A stretch of 64,000 nt of DNA from contig CAVTJK010000003.1 of assembly GCA_963734965.1 (NCBI GenBank), forward strand, positions 1,178,001 to 1,242,000, written 5' to 3'. This stretch comes from UBA4742 sp963734965 (GTDB taxonomy: Bacteria; Actinomycetota; Acidimicrobiia; Acidimicrobiales; Acidimicrobilacustridaceae). Below, piece by piece: positions 18,506-27,913 of this stretch. Position 1 is the stretch's first letter. The number at the start of each line of letters is the position of its first letter. Below the pieces are notes generated by a model. It was not told the origin of the DNA, made no database searches, and saw only the letters and a list, made by a program, of their open reading frames with translations. Made by a program: the position numbers and the translations under genes.

Positions 18506-19849
18506 TCAACGGCCGACGGCGAACAGCTGCCAGGTTCCCGGTACGCCCTTGAGCGAGTGCTGCCCTCGGTCGAGGAACTCGATCCCCGAGCCGGTGACCA
18601 GGTCGACGACGGTCCTCGACACCCAGACCTCGCCCGGTCGGGCCTGACCTTCGACCCTTGCCGCGATGTTCACTCCGATCCCGGCGATGTCATCGCCTCG
18701 AAGCTCGACTTCGCCCGTGTGGAGCCCCACCCGCACCTCCAGGCCGAGCTGGCGGGCTCCGTCACCGATCGCCACGCCGCACTGGATCGCCCGCGCCGGA
18801 CCGTCGAAGGTGGCGAGGACGCCGTCGCCGGTGGTCTTGATCGGTCGTCCGCCGAAGCGCTGGAGCTGGCGGCCGGTCATGCGGTCGTGGTCGTCGAGCA
18901 ACTCGTGCCATCGCCGGTCTCCGTTGAGCGAGGCCAGCCTGGTCGAGTCGACGATGTCGGTGAACAGGATCGTGGCCAGTACGCGGTCGGTGCTCGGTGT
19001 GGCCCGGTTGCCGGTGAGGAACTCCTCGATCTCGCCGAGCACGTCCTCGGTGTCGCCGACGAACGGCACATGGTCGCGGCCCGGCACCTCGACCAGGTGG
19101 GCGCCGGCGATGTGGTCCGCGAGGTACCGGCCGTGACCGATGCGAATCAGGGGATTGTCGAGCCGATGGATCACGAGCGTCGGGGCGGTGATGGACGGGA
19201 GCACGCTCCGCAGGTCCGAGCTCGTGGCCAGGACGTTGTAGGCCTTGGCGATGGCCGGGCTGGCGCCTCGCTGACCCGCGTTCTTCCACCAGAGTCGGAA
19301 CTCGGCATCGTCGACGAGGCTCGGGGCCATGATGGCGACGTCGTCGACGATGTCGCCGCCGTAGCCAGGATCGGTGACCGCCTGCACGAACTGGTCGAGG
19401 ACGGACTGCGGTAGTCCCCACGGATAGTCCGCGTCGCGGATCATCCGGGCACTGCAGTGCATGAGCACCTGGGCCGAGGTCCGCTCGGGATGGGTCGCGC
19501 TGAGCAACATGGCCAGCAGTCCGCCCGCGCCGACACCCAGCAGTGCTGCTCGTTCCGACGCCAGCGCGTCCAACACGGCCACGGCATCCTGCATCCACAG
19601 CTCGAGGGTCGGGTGCGAGCCGGCGGCGAGCGGGTCCGAGAGCCCGACTCCGCTGGGGTCGAACCGGATCAATCGGCTGAAGGAGGCCAGACGACGATCG
19701 AAGCGATCCCAGCGCGGTTCGCCGTCCCGGTCGATCCACACGGTGGTGCCGTTCGACAGGCCGAGCAGGTCGATCGGGCCGTCACCCAGCACCTGATAGG
19801 CGACGTGGCGATCACCGCTCTTGGCATAACGGATCTCGGGAGCGTCCAC
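18506..19849 (-). CDS. Alpha/beta-hydrolase-like domain fused to a class III adenylyl cyclase (copy 1)
   Basis: A 447-residue protein. Residues about 1-275 have an alpha/beta-hydrolase fold (RFDPSGVGLSDPL, APTLVIHRLDNPLIRIGHGR, GRDHVPFVGD). Residues about 285-447 are a class III cyclase with ATILFTDIVDSTRLA, TTGDGVLATF and an intact GVNIAARV, so cAMP synthesis is plausible. The nucleophile elbow, normally GxSxG, reads GVGAG: the catalytic Ser is Gly. The N-terminal domain is therefore probably a sensor or scaffold rather than an esterase. Rv1900c of mycobacteria has the same architecture. A paralogue lies at 40103-41473. The GTG start lacks a strong ribosome site. Confidence 0.9.
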   Translation of the reverse strand: MDAPEIRYAKSGDRHVAYQVLGDGPIDLLGLSNGTTVWIDRDGEPRWDRFDRRLASFSRLIRFDPSGVGLSDPLAAGSHPTLELWMQDAVAVLDALASERAALLGVGAGGLLAMLLSATHPERTSAQVLMHCSARMIRDADYPWGLPQSVLDQFVQAVTDPGYGGDIVDDVAIMAPSLVDDAEFRLWWKNAGQRGASPAIAKAYNVLATSSDLRSVLPSITAPTLVIHRLDNPLIRIGHGRYLADHIAGAHLVEVPGRDHVPFVGDTEDVLGEIEEFLTGNRATPSTDRVLATILFTDIVDSTRLASLNGDRRWHELLDDHDRMTGRQLQRFGGRPIKTTGDGVLATFDGPARAIQCGVAIGDGARQLGLEVRVGLHTGEVELRGDDIAGIGVNIAARVEGQARPGEVWVSRTVVDLVTGSGIEFLDRGQHSLKGVPGTWQLFAVGR

Positions 19850-19924
19850 CGCGCCGCAGCCTAGGAGTTCCCCGATGACGAGCCTCGCGGGTGGCTGCGA
19901 CTCGGGCCTGATTAGGGTCGCAGC

Positions 19925-21193
19925 GTGTTCGACACAGATGCGCGTCGGGACCTCGCGTCTCGTCGCCGTGGAGCTCTCCGTATCGTCACCCTCGCACTCG
20001 TCAGCGTGTCGATCTGCGGGTTGGTCGTTGGGTGCGGCTCGTCCGGGTCGGCCCGTCCTCGCGCCCTCTCGGCCACGTCAGCCCCACCCATCTCACCACC
20101 TACGACCGCGGGGACCGGGGCCACCTGTCGGCCCCAGCCGGTGGCCCACATGCCCGTTGGTCCCCCCAGCGGATCGGGCGAGGCCACCTATCTGTCGGGG
20201 CTGGCGTTCCCGGTCGCGCTGGCGTGGGCGCCTGACCGCCGCCTCTTCATCGCCGAGCGGAGCGGAACGATCAAGGTGGCCGATGGCACCAGCGTGTCGA
20301 CGTTCACCACCGTCCCGACGGTGACGACCCAGCCCGGTGGCGGCTCGAGCGAGCGGGGCCTGCTCGGTTTGGCCGTCAGTCCGAGCTATGGGCGCGATCA
20401 CTTCGTGTACGCCCTCTATTCGGCGGCGGACCACGAGCACACGGTGGTCGAGCGCTGGACCGACTGCGAAGGTCGGGCCAGCGACCCGACGACGCTGATC
20501 GACCTGCCCAGCGGGGCGGACTGCTGTCACAAAGGCGGACGCTTGTTGTTCGGACCCGACGCGAAGCTCTATGTGACCATCGGCGACGAGCACTCGGTAC
20601 CCGTCCCACCCGGAGGGCCGAATCCTCCTATCCCGCAGGTGACCAGCGACCCGCGTGGCAAGGTGCTCCGCTACAACCCTGACGGCACGATCCCCTCTGA
20701 CAACCCGTTCGGCCCCACCAGCCCGGTGTGGGTGGCCGGGCTGCGCAATCCGTTCGGCATCGCGTTCGGCGACGGGCGCGCGCTGGTCACCAGCAACGGC
20801 CCGAGTGGTGACGCGGGCGCACCGCCCACCGGCTATGACCTGGCCATGTTCGTCACGGCTGGGACCGTCGGTCAGTGGCCCTACTGCTACGGCTACAGCC
20901 ACCCCGTCGCGCCGTACACGTCGTGTCACGATCGGCCGGCTCCCGACTGGAGCAGCGAAGGGGGCTCGGCACCGGTGTTGACCGGCGCGACCTGGGTGGA
21001 CGGCCGAGGCCCCGAGGTGTTCGCCAACCACTTCGTCTTCTGCAGCAACGTCGCAGGCATGATGGTGTTCAGGCCTGGCTCGCCCCACGCCGCCAGCGAC
21101 GCCGGTTCGGCGAACTGCAAGCTGGACGTGAAGCAAGGTCCTGACCACGCCTTGTACTACTCGGACGCGACGTCGATCTACCGGCTGAGCTGA
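19925..21193 (+). CDS. Secreted lipoprotein, sorbosone/glucose dehydrogenase-like beta-propeller
   Basis: A 422-residue exported protein. The N-terminus has a basic start, a hydrophobic stretch and a lipobox VVGCGSS (Cys near residue 38). The mature part is a PQQ-type sugar-dehydrogenase-like propeller with FPVALAWAPDRRLFIAERSG, SERGLLGLAVSP, YVTIGDEHS, DPRGKVLRYNPDGTIPSDNP and VWVAGLRNPFGIAF. These motifs are shared with soluble aldose dehydrogenases. Many Cys residues (for example SGADCCHKGG) suggest disulfides. The cofactor and substrate are inferred from the family only. It is convergent with a second, larger member of the same family, 21 bases away. The start is GTG. Confidence 0.83.
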   Translation: MFDTDARRDLASRRRGALRIVTLALVSVSICGLVVGCGSSGSARPRALSATSAPPISPPTTAGTGATCRPQPVAHMPVGPPSGSGEATYLSGLAFPVALAWAPDRRLFIAERSGTIKVADGTSVSTFTTVPTVTTQPGGGSSERGLLGLAVSPSYGRDHFVYALYSAADHEHTVVERWTDCEGRASDPTTLIDLPSGADCCHKGGRLLFGPDAKLYVTIGDEHSVPVPPGGPNPPIPQVTSDPRGKVLRYNPDGTIPSDNPFGPTSPVWVAGLRNPFGIAFGDGRALVTSNGPSGDAGAPPTGYDLAMFVTAGTVGQWPYCYGYSHPVAPYTSCHDRPAPDWSSEGGSAPVLTGATWVDGRGPEVFANHFVFCSNVAGMMVFRPGSPHAASDAGSANCKLDVKQGPDHALYYSDATSIYRLS

Positions 21194-21214
21194 CGGCCAC
21201 CGCGTCGGACGTGG

Positions 21215-23578
21215 CTACTGCTCGAACCAGCCCGAGATGTCGATGATGGCGTCGGTCTCGCTCGAGGCCAGCAGGTCGACGGTGTTGTTCCCGGCGAGCG
21301 ACGAGACCGTCAGCGCCGCCCGGTCCTGGCCGGCGCCGGACCAGTTCACCGAGGACGCACCCGCGAACTCCGTGCCGGCTGGGTGGGCGGCCAGGAACCC
21401 GCCGCTGATCGTGTCGGTCACCGTCAGGTTGTAGAGCACGGCGGTCGAGGGGCCAGGAAGCAGGGGCGTGAAGTCCATCGGGGCGTCGACGCCCGATCCG
21501 ATCCGGGGAAAGGGCGAGCCGGGTGAACGGGAGTCGGCGGCTCGCTGGGGGGTCATCGCCGTGAACAGACCCTGATGGCCGGTGCCGGTGGTGAACCACC
21601 CGACGAGGTCGACCACCACGTCGGTTGGGTTCATCGACAGGATGCTGACCTTCCCTGCCGAGCCGACGCCGACGAGGGCCAGGTTTGAACGGATGTCGCC
21701 CGGCGCGTTCGGGTTGGACGTCGATGCCGTGGGTCGCGGCTGACCGGCGGGCCACACGGTCAAGAAGCCCGGTTGGACCACATCCGTGTAGGTGACGGTC
21801 AAGGCGACCGCGGTGGCGTCGGCGGGCACACCGGCGACGCCGGCGACGGGCAGGTCGAACTGTTCTCCGGTCGCGAAGGGTGTGGATTTGCCCCCGGTCC
21901 CCGTGCGGGTGTCGAGCAATCGCACCGGGGTGGCGGCGGGCTGGAAGCGGCCGTCTGTCGTCGCGCCCACCGAGGTGAAGTAGCCCGTGACGTCGGCCAC
22001 CAGATCCGTTGCCGTCTGGGTGATCAGGTTGATCTGTCCGCCCGCGCCGACCGGCACGACCACCGCGTTGGCCACGGTGTCACCGGCCGTGGACAGGTTC
22101 AGGCTCGACGTCGGCGGCTGCAGGTCGCCTGTCGGCCAGGCCGTCACGAACCCTGGACCGTGCGTGTTCGTGGCGGTGAGGTTGATGGCGACCGCCTTGG
22201 CGTCGGTCGGGACGGTCCCGCCTGTGACCTTCACCGTGATGGCCGCGCCGGCGGGCAGCGAACCGGCAGCCACGCCCGTGCCGTCGCGCGTGTCCAGCAC
22301 GCGACTCGGCTCCGTGGGGGTGAACTTCGTGTCGGGGATCGTCGGGGTCGGGGTCGGCGAGGGACCGGTGACCATCCGCAGCTGACCGCCGTTGGCGTAG
22401 GTCGTGTAGAAGAGCTCGTAGGTGCCGTCCACGTTGAAGAACTCGAGGTCGGTGGTCATGTCGAGGCCGGTGGCCAGCACCGTCGGGGTGGACTCGTGAC
22501 CGGGCTGGGCGACGAAGAGCTTTCCGCACTGGTAGTCGACGGAGAGGTAGGCGCCGTCGTAGCCGGACCAGGTGTCGGGCGGGACGAAGGCGCCGCCAGT
22601 CACCACGACGCATCCCGTCGAGTGGTTGTAGACGCTCAGCGGATCGGTGGTGGGGGTGTTGCACGGCGCGGTGCTCGGGTGGGCCACGAGCCCTTCACGG
22701 CACGGCCAGCCGTAGTGCGCGCCGGCGACGGCGGCATCGATCTCCTCCCACGTGGCGTCACCGACATCGTTGATGTTGAACTTGGCGCCGGGGGCGGACG
22801 CGTCGAATCCGAGTCGGAACGGGTTGCGCAGCCCATCGGCCCAGATCTCACCGCAGACCTTGGCCGCGCCGGGCGGTCCCCACGCGTCCTTGCACGCCGT
22901 CGTCCCGTGAGGGTTGTCGGCGGGGATGGAGCCATCCCGGTTGATCCGCAAGATCTTGCCGTTGGGCAGGCTCAGATCGGCCGGGGCGCTGTCGGGTCGG
23001 CCGGCGCCACCGTCACCGACGGTGACGAACAACGTGCCGTCGTTGGCCACGTGGACCTCGCCGCCGTTGTGGTTGCCACCCCAGTCGGGCATGTTGTCGA
23101 GCAGGATCAGCTCGGAGGTGGGATCGACGACCGATCCGCTCATGGTGAAGCGAGACACGCGGTTCTTCGCCCCGCCCGGCTCGGCGCCGTTGAGCTCGCA
23201 GCCCCCGACTGACGCGGTGTAGTAGAGGTAGATGTACCCGTTCACGGCGAACGCGGGATCGACCGTGACCCCGAGCAACCCTTGCTCGACCGTGATGCAG
23301 GCCTTGCCCAGCGCGCCGAGGTCCAACGCGGTCGTCACCCTCCCGCTGTCGACGAGCTGCAACTGACCTGGCTCGGTCGCGACGAGCATCCGCCCATCCG
23401 GGAGATGAGCGACGGCGGTCGGCGCACCCAGCCCGCCCGCGACCGGAGTGTCCGTGAATCCGGGAGGCAGCGCTGACGTCACCGGGGGAGGGGCCGCCTC
23501 GGACGCGAGAGGGCCCATGACGACCACCAGGCCGCTCACGAGGACGAACAGGACGAGGGAACCGAGGCGACGCAGCAC
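21215..23578 (-). CDS. Secreted PQQ-type sugar dehydrogenase with three C-terminal VLDTR-type repeats
   Basis: A 787-residue secreted protein. The signal peptide (LVLFVLVSGLVVVMGPLASEA) is followed by a glucose/sorbosone dehydrogenase propeller at about residues 40-400, with FTDTPVAGGLGAPTAVAHLP, VEQGLLGVTVDP, LFVTVGDGGAG, GKILRINRDGSIPADNP and WADGLRNPFRLGF. A Thr/Pro linker leads to three repeats of about 110-125 residues, each opening with a VLDTR-like motif (SRVLDTRDGTG, VRLLDTRTGTG and the divergent QRAADSRSPG) and closing with V(T/V)G(Y/W)F. Such repeats are common in secreted actinobacterial proteins and may bind the cell surface. The start is GTG at 23578. Confidence 0.87.
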   Translation of the reverse strand: MLRRLGSLVLFVLVSGLVVVMGPLASEAAPPPVTSALPPGFTDTPVAGGLGAPTAVAHLPDGRMLVATEPGQLQLVDSGRVTTALDLGALGKACITVEQGLLGVTVDPAFAVNGYIYLYYTASVGGCELNGAEPGGAKNRVSRFTMSGSVVDPTSELILLDNMPDWGGNHNGGEVHVANDGTLFVTVGDGGAGRPDSAPADLSLPNGKILRINRDGSIPADNPHGTTACKDAWGPPGAAKVCGEIWADGLRNPFRLGFDASAPGAKFNINDVGDATWEEIDAAVAGAHYGWPCREGLVAHPSTAPCNTPTTDPLSVYNHSTGCVVVTGGAFVPPDTWSGYDGAYLSVDYQCGKLFVAQPGHESTPTVLATGLDMTTDLEFFNVDGTYELFYTTYANGGQLRMVTGPSPTPTPTIPDTKFTPTEPSRVLDTRDGTGVAAGSLPAGAAITVKVTGGTVPTDAKAVAINLTATNTHGPGFVTAWPTGDLQPPTSSLNLSTAGDTVANAVVVPVGAGGQINLITQTATDLVADVTGYFTSVGATTDGRFQPAATPVRLLDTRTGTGGKSTPFATGEQFDLPVAGVAGVPADATAVALTVTYTDVVQPGFLTVWPAGQPRPTASTSNPNAPGDIRSNLALVGVGSAGKVSILSMNPTDVVVDLVGWFTTGTGHQGLFTAMTPQRAADSRSPGSPFPRIGSGVDAPMDFTPLLPGPSTAVLYNLTVTDTISGGFLAAHPAGTEFAGASSVNWSGAGQDRAALTVSSLAGNNTVDLLASSETDAIIDISGWFEQ
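21218..22310 (-). repeat. Three tandem VLDTR-type protein repeats
   Basis: Protein-level repeats encoded approximately at 22310-21980, 21930-21595 and 21550-21218. Each unit has a VLDTR-like start, a central GPGFVTAWP/QPGFLTVWP/SGGFLAAHP motif and a closing GYF/GWF. The third unit is the most divergent. Confidence 0.7.
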
Positions 23579-23656
23579 GGCCGTAAGGTCTATCCGATCC
23601 CGCAGGCTCCGGAGACCAATGGAGAGGTTCTGCCGCCGGTTTGGTGGGCCGCTCGT

Positions 23657-24301
23657 TCACGACGGCGGGTCGAGGCCGGCCATGGCTCGGAACTCGGCCG
23701 TCGTGTTCACGTGCGGAAAGGCGACCGCGGGCACGTCGAGCCCGAGGGCGGCGCAGATGGGTTCCCAACCGTCACCGGGACGCCACTCGACGAGGCGGTT
23801 CGGGTCGACCAAGCTCCGCACCGCGTCGTTGTGCGCCAGGTATGCGGCCTTGGCCGACTCCTCGTCACGCCAGTCGGGACAGAACGCCTTGAGCATCGTG
23901 TCGCCCATGCTGATCCACTCGGGACTCGGACCGCCGGGCACGGTCGGCCCCTCGGGATCGTCGATGTTGCCGGTCACGGCGAAGATCGTGCTCGACGCGC
24001 TCTTCCACCACGCGTCGGCGTCGCGGACCGACAACAGCACGGGGGCATCCGGGAATGCTTCGGCCATCTGCTGCCAGCAGGCCGCTCCCGGCCAGTCGAC
24101 GATGGCGACGAAGTCGCCGAGGAACGTCTCCCAGTCGGGTGGGTCGCCTCGGATGGCGCGCTCCCAGACCTGAGGGTCCTCGGCCCGGCCGAACACCTCG
24201 ACCATGTGGTAGCAGCGCCCACCGAGCAACGTCTCGAGCGCGTCCTTTAGGGAGTGGGTCCCCGTTCGACCCAAACCGGCACCGACCAGCTGCAATCCCA
24301 T
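23657..24301 (-). CDS. Sulfotransferase family protein
   Basis: A 214-residue protein of the compact bacterial sulfotransferase family. It has the PAPS 5'-phosphosulfate loop GAGLGRTGTHSLKDAL (about residues 7-22), a downstream SVRDADAWWKSASSTIF that fits the 3'-phosphate-binding segment, and a C-terminal NRLVEWRPGDGWEPICAALG typical of the family. It would transfer sulfate from PAPS to an unknown acceptor. It starts at an ATG at 24301, divergent from the FAD oxidoreductase gene with about 160 bases between. Confidence 0.87.
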   Translation of the reverse strand: MGLQLVGAGLGRTGTHSLKDALETLLGGRCYHMVEVFGRAEDPQVWERAIRGDPPDWETFLGDFVAIVDWPGAACWQQMAEAFPDAPVLLSVRDADAWWKSASSTIFAVTGNIDDPEGPTVPGGPSPEWISMGDTMLKAFCPDWRDEESAKAAYLAHNDAVRSLVDPNRLVEWRPGDGWEPICAALGLDVPAVAFPHVNTTAEFRAMAGLDPPS

Positions 24302-24464
24302 GAAACGCCCCCTCCACTCCTACGAGCTCGACGGTGCGACGCTAGTCCCCCGCGCTCGGACAGACCGCCGCAGGTGTTCCCGCGGCCGGGTCGCCGTCGA
24401 AGGATCGGACTCGCAGCACTACGCTCGCCGTGACCGCACGGCCTCGATCCATCTGGGAGACACG

Positions 24465-25880
24465 ATGTCGGAGATCGTCATCATCGGAGGCGGCATGGGC
24501 GGGCTCACCGCCGCGCTGCTGTTGGCCAAGGACGGGCACCGGGTCACCGTGCTCGAACGAGATCCGAGTCCGCCGCCGGCCGACGGCGACGCGGCGTGGG
24601 ACTCGTGGGAGCGAAGGGGCGTCAACCAGTTCCGGATGATCCACTTCTTCCTGGCCCGGTTCCGTGGGGTGATCGAAGCCGAGCTGCCCGAAGTCGTGAA
24701 GGAGCTCGAGAGCGACGGTGTCCTCCGCCTGAACGCGATCGCCGAGGCGCCGGCCGAGCTGACCGGCGGCTACCGAGACGGCGACGAGCGGTTCGAGGCC
24801 ATGACCGGACGGCGGCCGATGGTCGAGGCCGCGTTCGGCCGGACCGCCGATGCCGCGCCGGGGGTCACCGTCCGTCGAGGCGTCGCCGTGAAGGGCTTGC
24901 TCACCGGTGACCCGACGACCGACGGCATCCCGCACGTGATCGGCGTCGTGACCGACGGGGGCGAGGAGATCCGGGCCGATCTCGTCGTCGACGCCACCGG
25001 ACGGCGCTCGTCGCTGCCGCGGATGCTGAGCCGAGGTCGGTGCCGCCGCTCCGGTCGAGGAGATGGAGGACTCAGGCTTCGTCTACTACGGCCGGTACTT
25101 CCGGTCACCCGACGGCGTCATGCCGCCGGCGCTCGGGCCGCTGCTGCAGTCCTACGACTCGGTGTCGTTCCTCACCCTGCCCGCCGACAACGGCACGTGG
25201 GGGATGGGCATGGTCTCCAGCGCCGGCGATGCCGACCTCCGACCGGCCCGACGCCGTCGACGTGTGGGAGCGCATCGTGGCCAGCTACCCGCTGATCGCC
25301 CATTGGCTCGACGGTGAGCCGCTCACCGAGATCGACATCATGGCCAAGATCGAGGACCGCCACCGCAGCTTCGTGGTGGACGGTGCGCCTGTCGCCACCG
25401 GCGTGATCGCCTTGGCCGACTCGTGGGCCTGCACCAACCCCTCGGTGGGGCGAGGCGCCTCGATCGGAGCCCTCCACGCTCGTCGCCCTGCGCGACCTCA
25501 TCCGAGAACGAGGGGTCGACGACCCGATGTCGTTCGCCTTGGCCTTCCACGAAGCCACGCTCGACACGGTCGAGCCTCTCTACCGCGACACGCTCTCGTT
25601 CGATCGCAATCGGCTGGGCGAGATCGAGGCGCAGATCAAGGGTGTGCCCTACGAGACCGACGACCCGAGTTGGGCCATCACCAAGGCGCTCGAGTCGGGC
25701 GCGATGCAAGATCCCGACATACTCCGTGGCTATGTCGACATCGCCGGTCTCACGGCGCGGGCCGACGAGGTGCTCGCTCGACCTGGGCTCTTCGAGCGAG
25801 TGCTCGAGGTGGCGGCCAAGCCGGCCGATCCGGCTCCAGGCCCGTCACGCGCCGAGCTGCTCGACATCGTGCGAGGCTGA
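24465..25880 (+). CDS. FAD-dependent oxidoreductase (flavoprotein monooxygenase-like), frameshifted
   Basis: The N-terminus EIVIIGGGMGGLTAALLLAK is a Rossmann dinucleotide-binding site for FAD, and DLVVDATGRRSSLP (about residue 185) is the second FAD motif of the PHBH-like group. ATGVIALADSWACTNPSVGRG, read as two pieces, is the GD-like motif. Three frame changes near 25030, 25240 and 25470 split the gene. Removing one C at each restores a continuous protein of 470 residues (for example RMLSEVGAAAPVEEM and GASTLVALRDLI). GGGAGA precedes the ATG. The substrate is unknown. It may be functionally linked to the divergent sulfotransferase or the following GlxA-like regulator, but nothing proves this. 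Confidence 0.82.
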
Positions 25881-25909
25881 TCTCCTCGCGGTGCGAGGCA
25901 ACCGGTGAC

Positions 25910-26911
25910 TCACGAGACCGACTGCGTGAACACCTGTCGATAGGCGAGCGGACTGGTGTGCACACTGCGCTGGAAGTGCATGCGCAGTGCGGCGGGAGAG
26001 CCGAAGCCGGCCTCGTCGGCGACCCGCTCGATCGCGATGTCGGTCGTCTCGAGCAGGCGGCGCGCCAACAGGATCCGCTGCGCGAGCAGCCACTGATGGG
26101 GCGTGGTGCCCGTGGCGTCGCGGAAGCGGCGGCTGAACTGGCGCGGGCTCAGATGCACGTGCTCGGCCATCCCGGCGACCGTGATCGGCTCGTGCAGGTG
26201 CTCGAGGGCCCAGTCGAGCGAGCTGGCCACGACGTCGGTGCCCCGGTCGATCGGTAGGGGGGCGGCCACGAACTGCGCCTGACCGCCCTGACGATGAGGG
26301 GCCACGACGAGGTCGCGGGCGAGATCGTTGGCCACATCGGCGCCGAAGTCGTGGCGGATGAGCGCGAGCGCGCAGTCGATGGAGGCGGCCGCGCCCGCGG
26401 AGGTCCAGACGTTGCCATCCTCGATGTACAGGACGTCGGGGTCGAGCTCGACCGACGGGAAGCGACGGCCGAACTCGGCGGCGGCGTCCCAATGCGTCGT
26501 CGCCCGGCGTCGTTCGAGGATCCCCACCGCCGCCAGGGCGAAGGCGCCCGTGCAGAAGGACACCATTCGCGCGCCCCGCCGAGCGGCAGCCTGCAACGCG
26601 GCCGCAACGGCTGGGGTCGGTTCGGTGTCCCGATCGCACCACCCCGGCACGATGACGGTGTCAGCCCGCCGCACCGCCCCGAGCCCGCGCTCGACGTGCA
26701 GGCTCAGACCTCCTTCGAGCGGGACCACTCCCGGTTCGGGGGTGCAGACCGTGAAGCGATACCAGTGCTGCCCCAGCGCGGGACGCTCGACGCCGAGGAA
26801 CTCGGTCGCCACGGCGATCTCGAGCGCGCTCATGCCCGGGACGACGACGGCGACGACCTGGTGGCGCCCCGTGCGTGGACTCGATCCTGACGCTCGCGAA
26901 GAACTGGTCAT
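25910..26911 (-). CDS. GlxA-family transcriptional regulator (DJ-1/PfpI + AraC HTH)
   Basis: A 333-residue regulator. Residues about 15-180 are a DJ-1/PfpI amidotransferase-like domain with MVSFCTGAFALAAVGIL, where the nucleophile-elbow Cys is kept. Residues about 215-333 are an AraC-type double HTH (ITVAGMAEHVHLSPRQFSRR and IAIERVADEAGFGSPAALRM). GlxA-like proteins usually activate nearby catabolic genes in response to small nitrogen compounds. Here the nearest gene is the FAD oxidoreductase, convergent at its 3' end. The ATG start at 26911 is natural for the family. Confidence 0.92.
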   Translation of the reverse strand: MTSSSRASGSSPRTGRHQVVAVVVPGMSALEIAVATEFLGVERPALGQHWYRFTVCTPEPGVVPLEGGLSLHVERGLGAVRRADTVIVPGWCDRDTEPTPAVAAALQAAARRGARMVSFCTGAFALAAVGILERRRATTHWDAAAEFGRRFPSVELDPDVLYIEDGNVWTSAGAAASIDCALALIRHDFGADVANDLARDLVVAPHRQGGQAQFVAAPLPIDRGTDVVASSLDWALEHLHEPITVAGMAEHVHLSPRQFSRRFRDATGTTPHQWLLAQRILLARRLLETTDIAIERVADEAGFGSPAALRMHFQRSVHTSPLAYRQVFTQSVS

Positions 26912-27023
26912 GTCTCGAACTTAGCGCACAACGTCATTCAGGTCACTCGTCAGCTCGTCGGCCCGGGGCGATGATGAGGGTCACCGCTCAGGACGGCGGC
27001 GCACACCCGGGATCGGACTCCTC

Positions 27024-27260
27024 ATGAACTGGTACGCCTGCAAGCTTCTCGCCGACCACTACCAAGCCGAGCGTCGGATCGAAGCCGAAGCCCATCGCCG
27101 AGCTCGGGCCATGGCGAGGACCGAGCGGTGGTTGTGGCGAGAGGCGCTCGGCTCGACGTGGCGCTGGCTGGTCGGCACCGGCGGCGTACGGGGAACGACT
27201 ACCCGGCCTCGCCGCGGGGGAGGTATCCGGGTGTTGAACCCCGGCCCGGAGGCGCACTGA
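27024..27260 (+). CDS. Small basic hypothetical protein overlapping the DUF3224 gene
   Basis: A 78-residue frame rich in Arg and Trp (YACKLLADHYQAERRIEAEA near the N-terminus, then WLWREALGSTWRWLVG). It has no recognised domain. Support comes from position: its TGA overlaps the ATG of the next gene by one base, which suggests translational coupling. The amphipathic N-terminal helix could associate with the membrane. It could also be a leader frame with no product role. Confidence 0.45.
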   Translation: MNWYACKLLADHYQAERRIEAEAHRRARAMARTERWLWREALGSTWRWLVGTGGVRGTTTRPRRGGGIRVLNPGPEAH

Positions 27261-27655
27261 TGACCAAGGCACAAGGTTCGTTCGACCTGGCTTCGTGGAA
27301 GGAAGAGACGTACGACGATCTTGGTGGCGGAGCGAAGTTGACCCGCGCCGCCGTCACCCAGACCTTCGCCGGCGACATCGAAGGCGATGGCTCAGTCGAG
27401 TGGTTGATGGCCTATCGGCCGGACGGCACGGCTCGCTTCGTCGGCCTGCAGCGCGTGGACGGCCGCGTCGGGGATCGCAAGGGAACGTTCGTGCTCGAGA
27501 CCTTCGGTGAGTTCGATGGCCAGGTGGCCACCTGGGATGCCTCGGTGGTGTCCGGGTCGGCCTCGGGAGACATCCAGGGCCTCGAAGGCCATGGCTCGTT
27601 CGCCGCCCCGCCCGGTTCGAAGGCCAGCTTCGAGCTCGACTACCACTTCGCCTGA
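27260..27655 (+). CDS. DUF3224 domain protein
   Basis: A 131-residue protein with the beta-barrel pattern of DUF3224 (allene-oxide-cyclase-like fold). Strands include GGAKLTRAAVTQTFAGDIEG, WLMAYRPDGTARFVGLQRVD and GTFVLETFGEFDG. DUF3224 proteins are frequent in Actinobacteria and have no assigned reaction. The length is normal for the family. It overlaps the preceding small frame in a TGATG arrangement. About 250 bases downstream to the ABC exporter hold no gene. Confidence 0.82.
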   Translation: MTKAQGSFDLASWKEETYDDLGGGAKLTRAAVTQTFAGDIEGDGSVEWLMAYRPDGTARFVGLQRVDGRVGDRKGTFVLETFGEFDGQVATWDASVVSGSASGDIQGLEGHGSFAAPPGSKASFELDYHFA

Positions 27656-27913
27656 CCATCGTCGACGAGCGCGGCGGGATCGATGTCGATGCCCGTCGCC
27701 ACCAAGGACGGCGCGGCATCGCTCCCGGGACCCTGGCCGGAGGTGCACTTGGCCCTCCGCTCCTCGTAGCAGACCGGAATCGGGAAGCCGAGGACCAAGC
27801 GCGCTGCAAGTATGGGGCGAAATCGACCACCGGGACAGGGATGACGTCCGCGCCGCCGCTTGGACCGGCACGCGACGCCGGTGGGCCGGTGATGCTCGAC
27901 TGATGGCGCCGGC

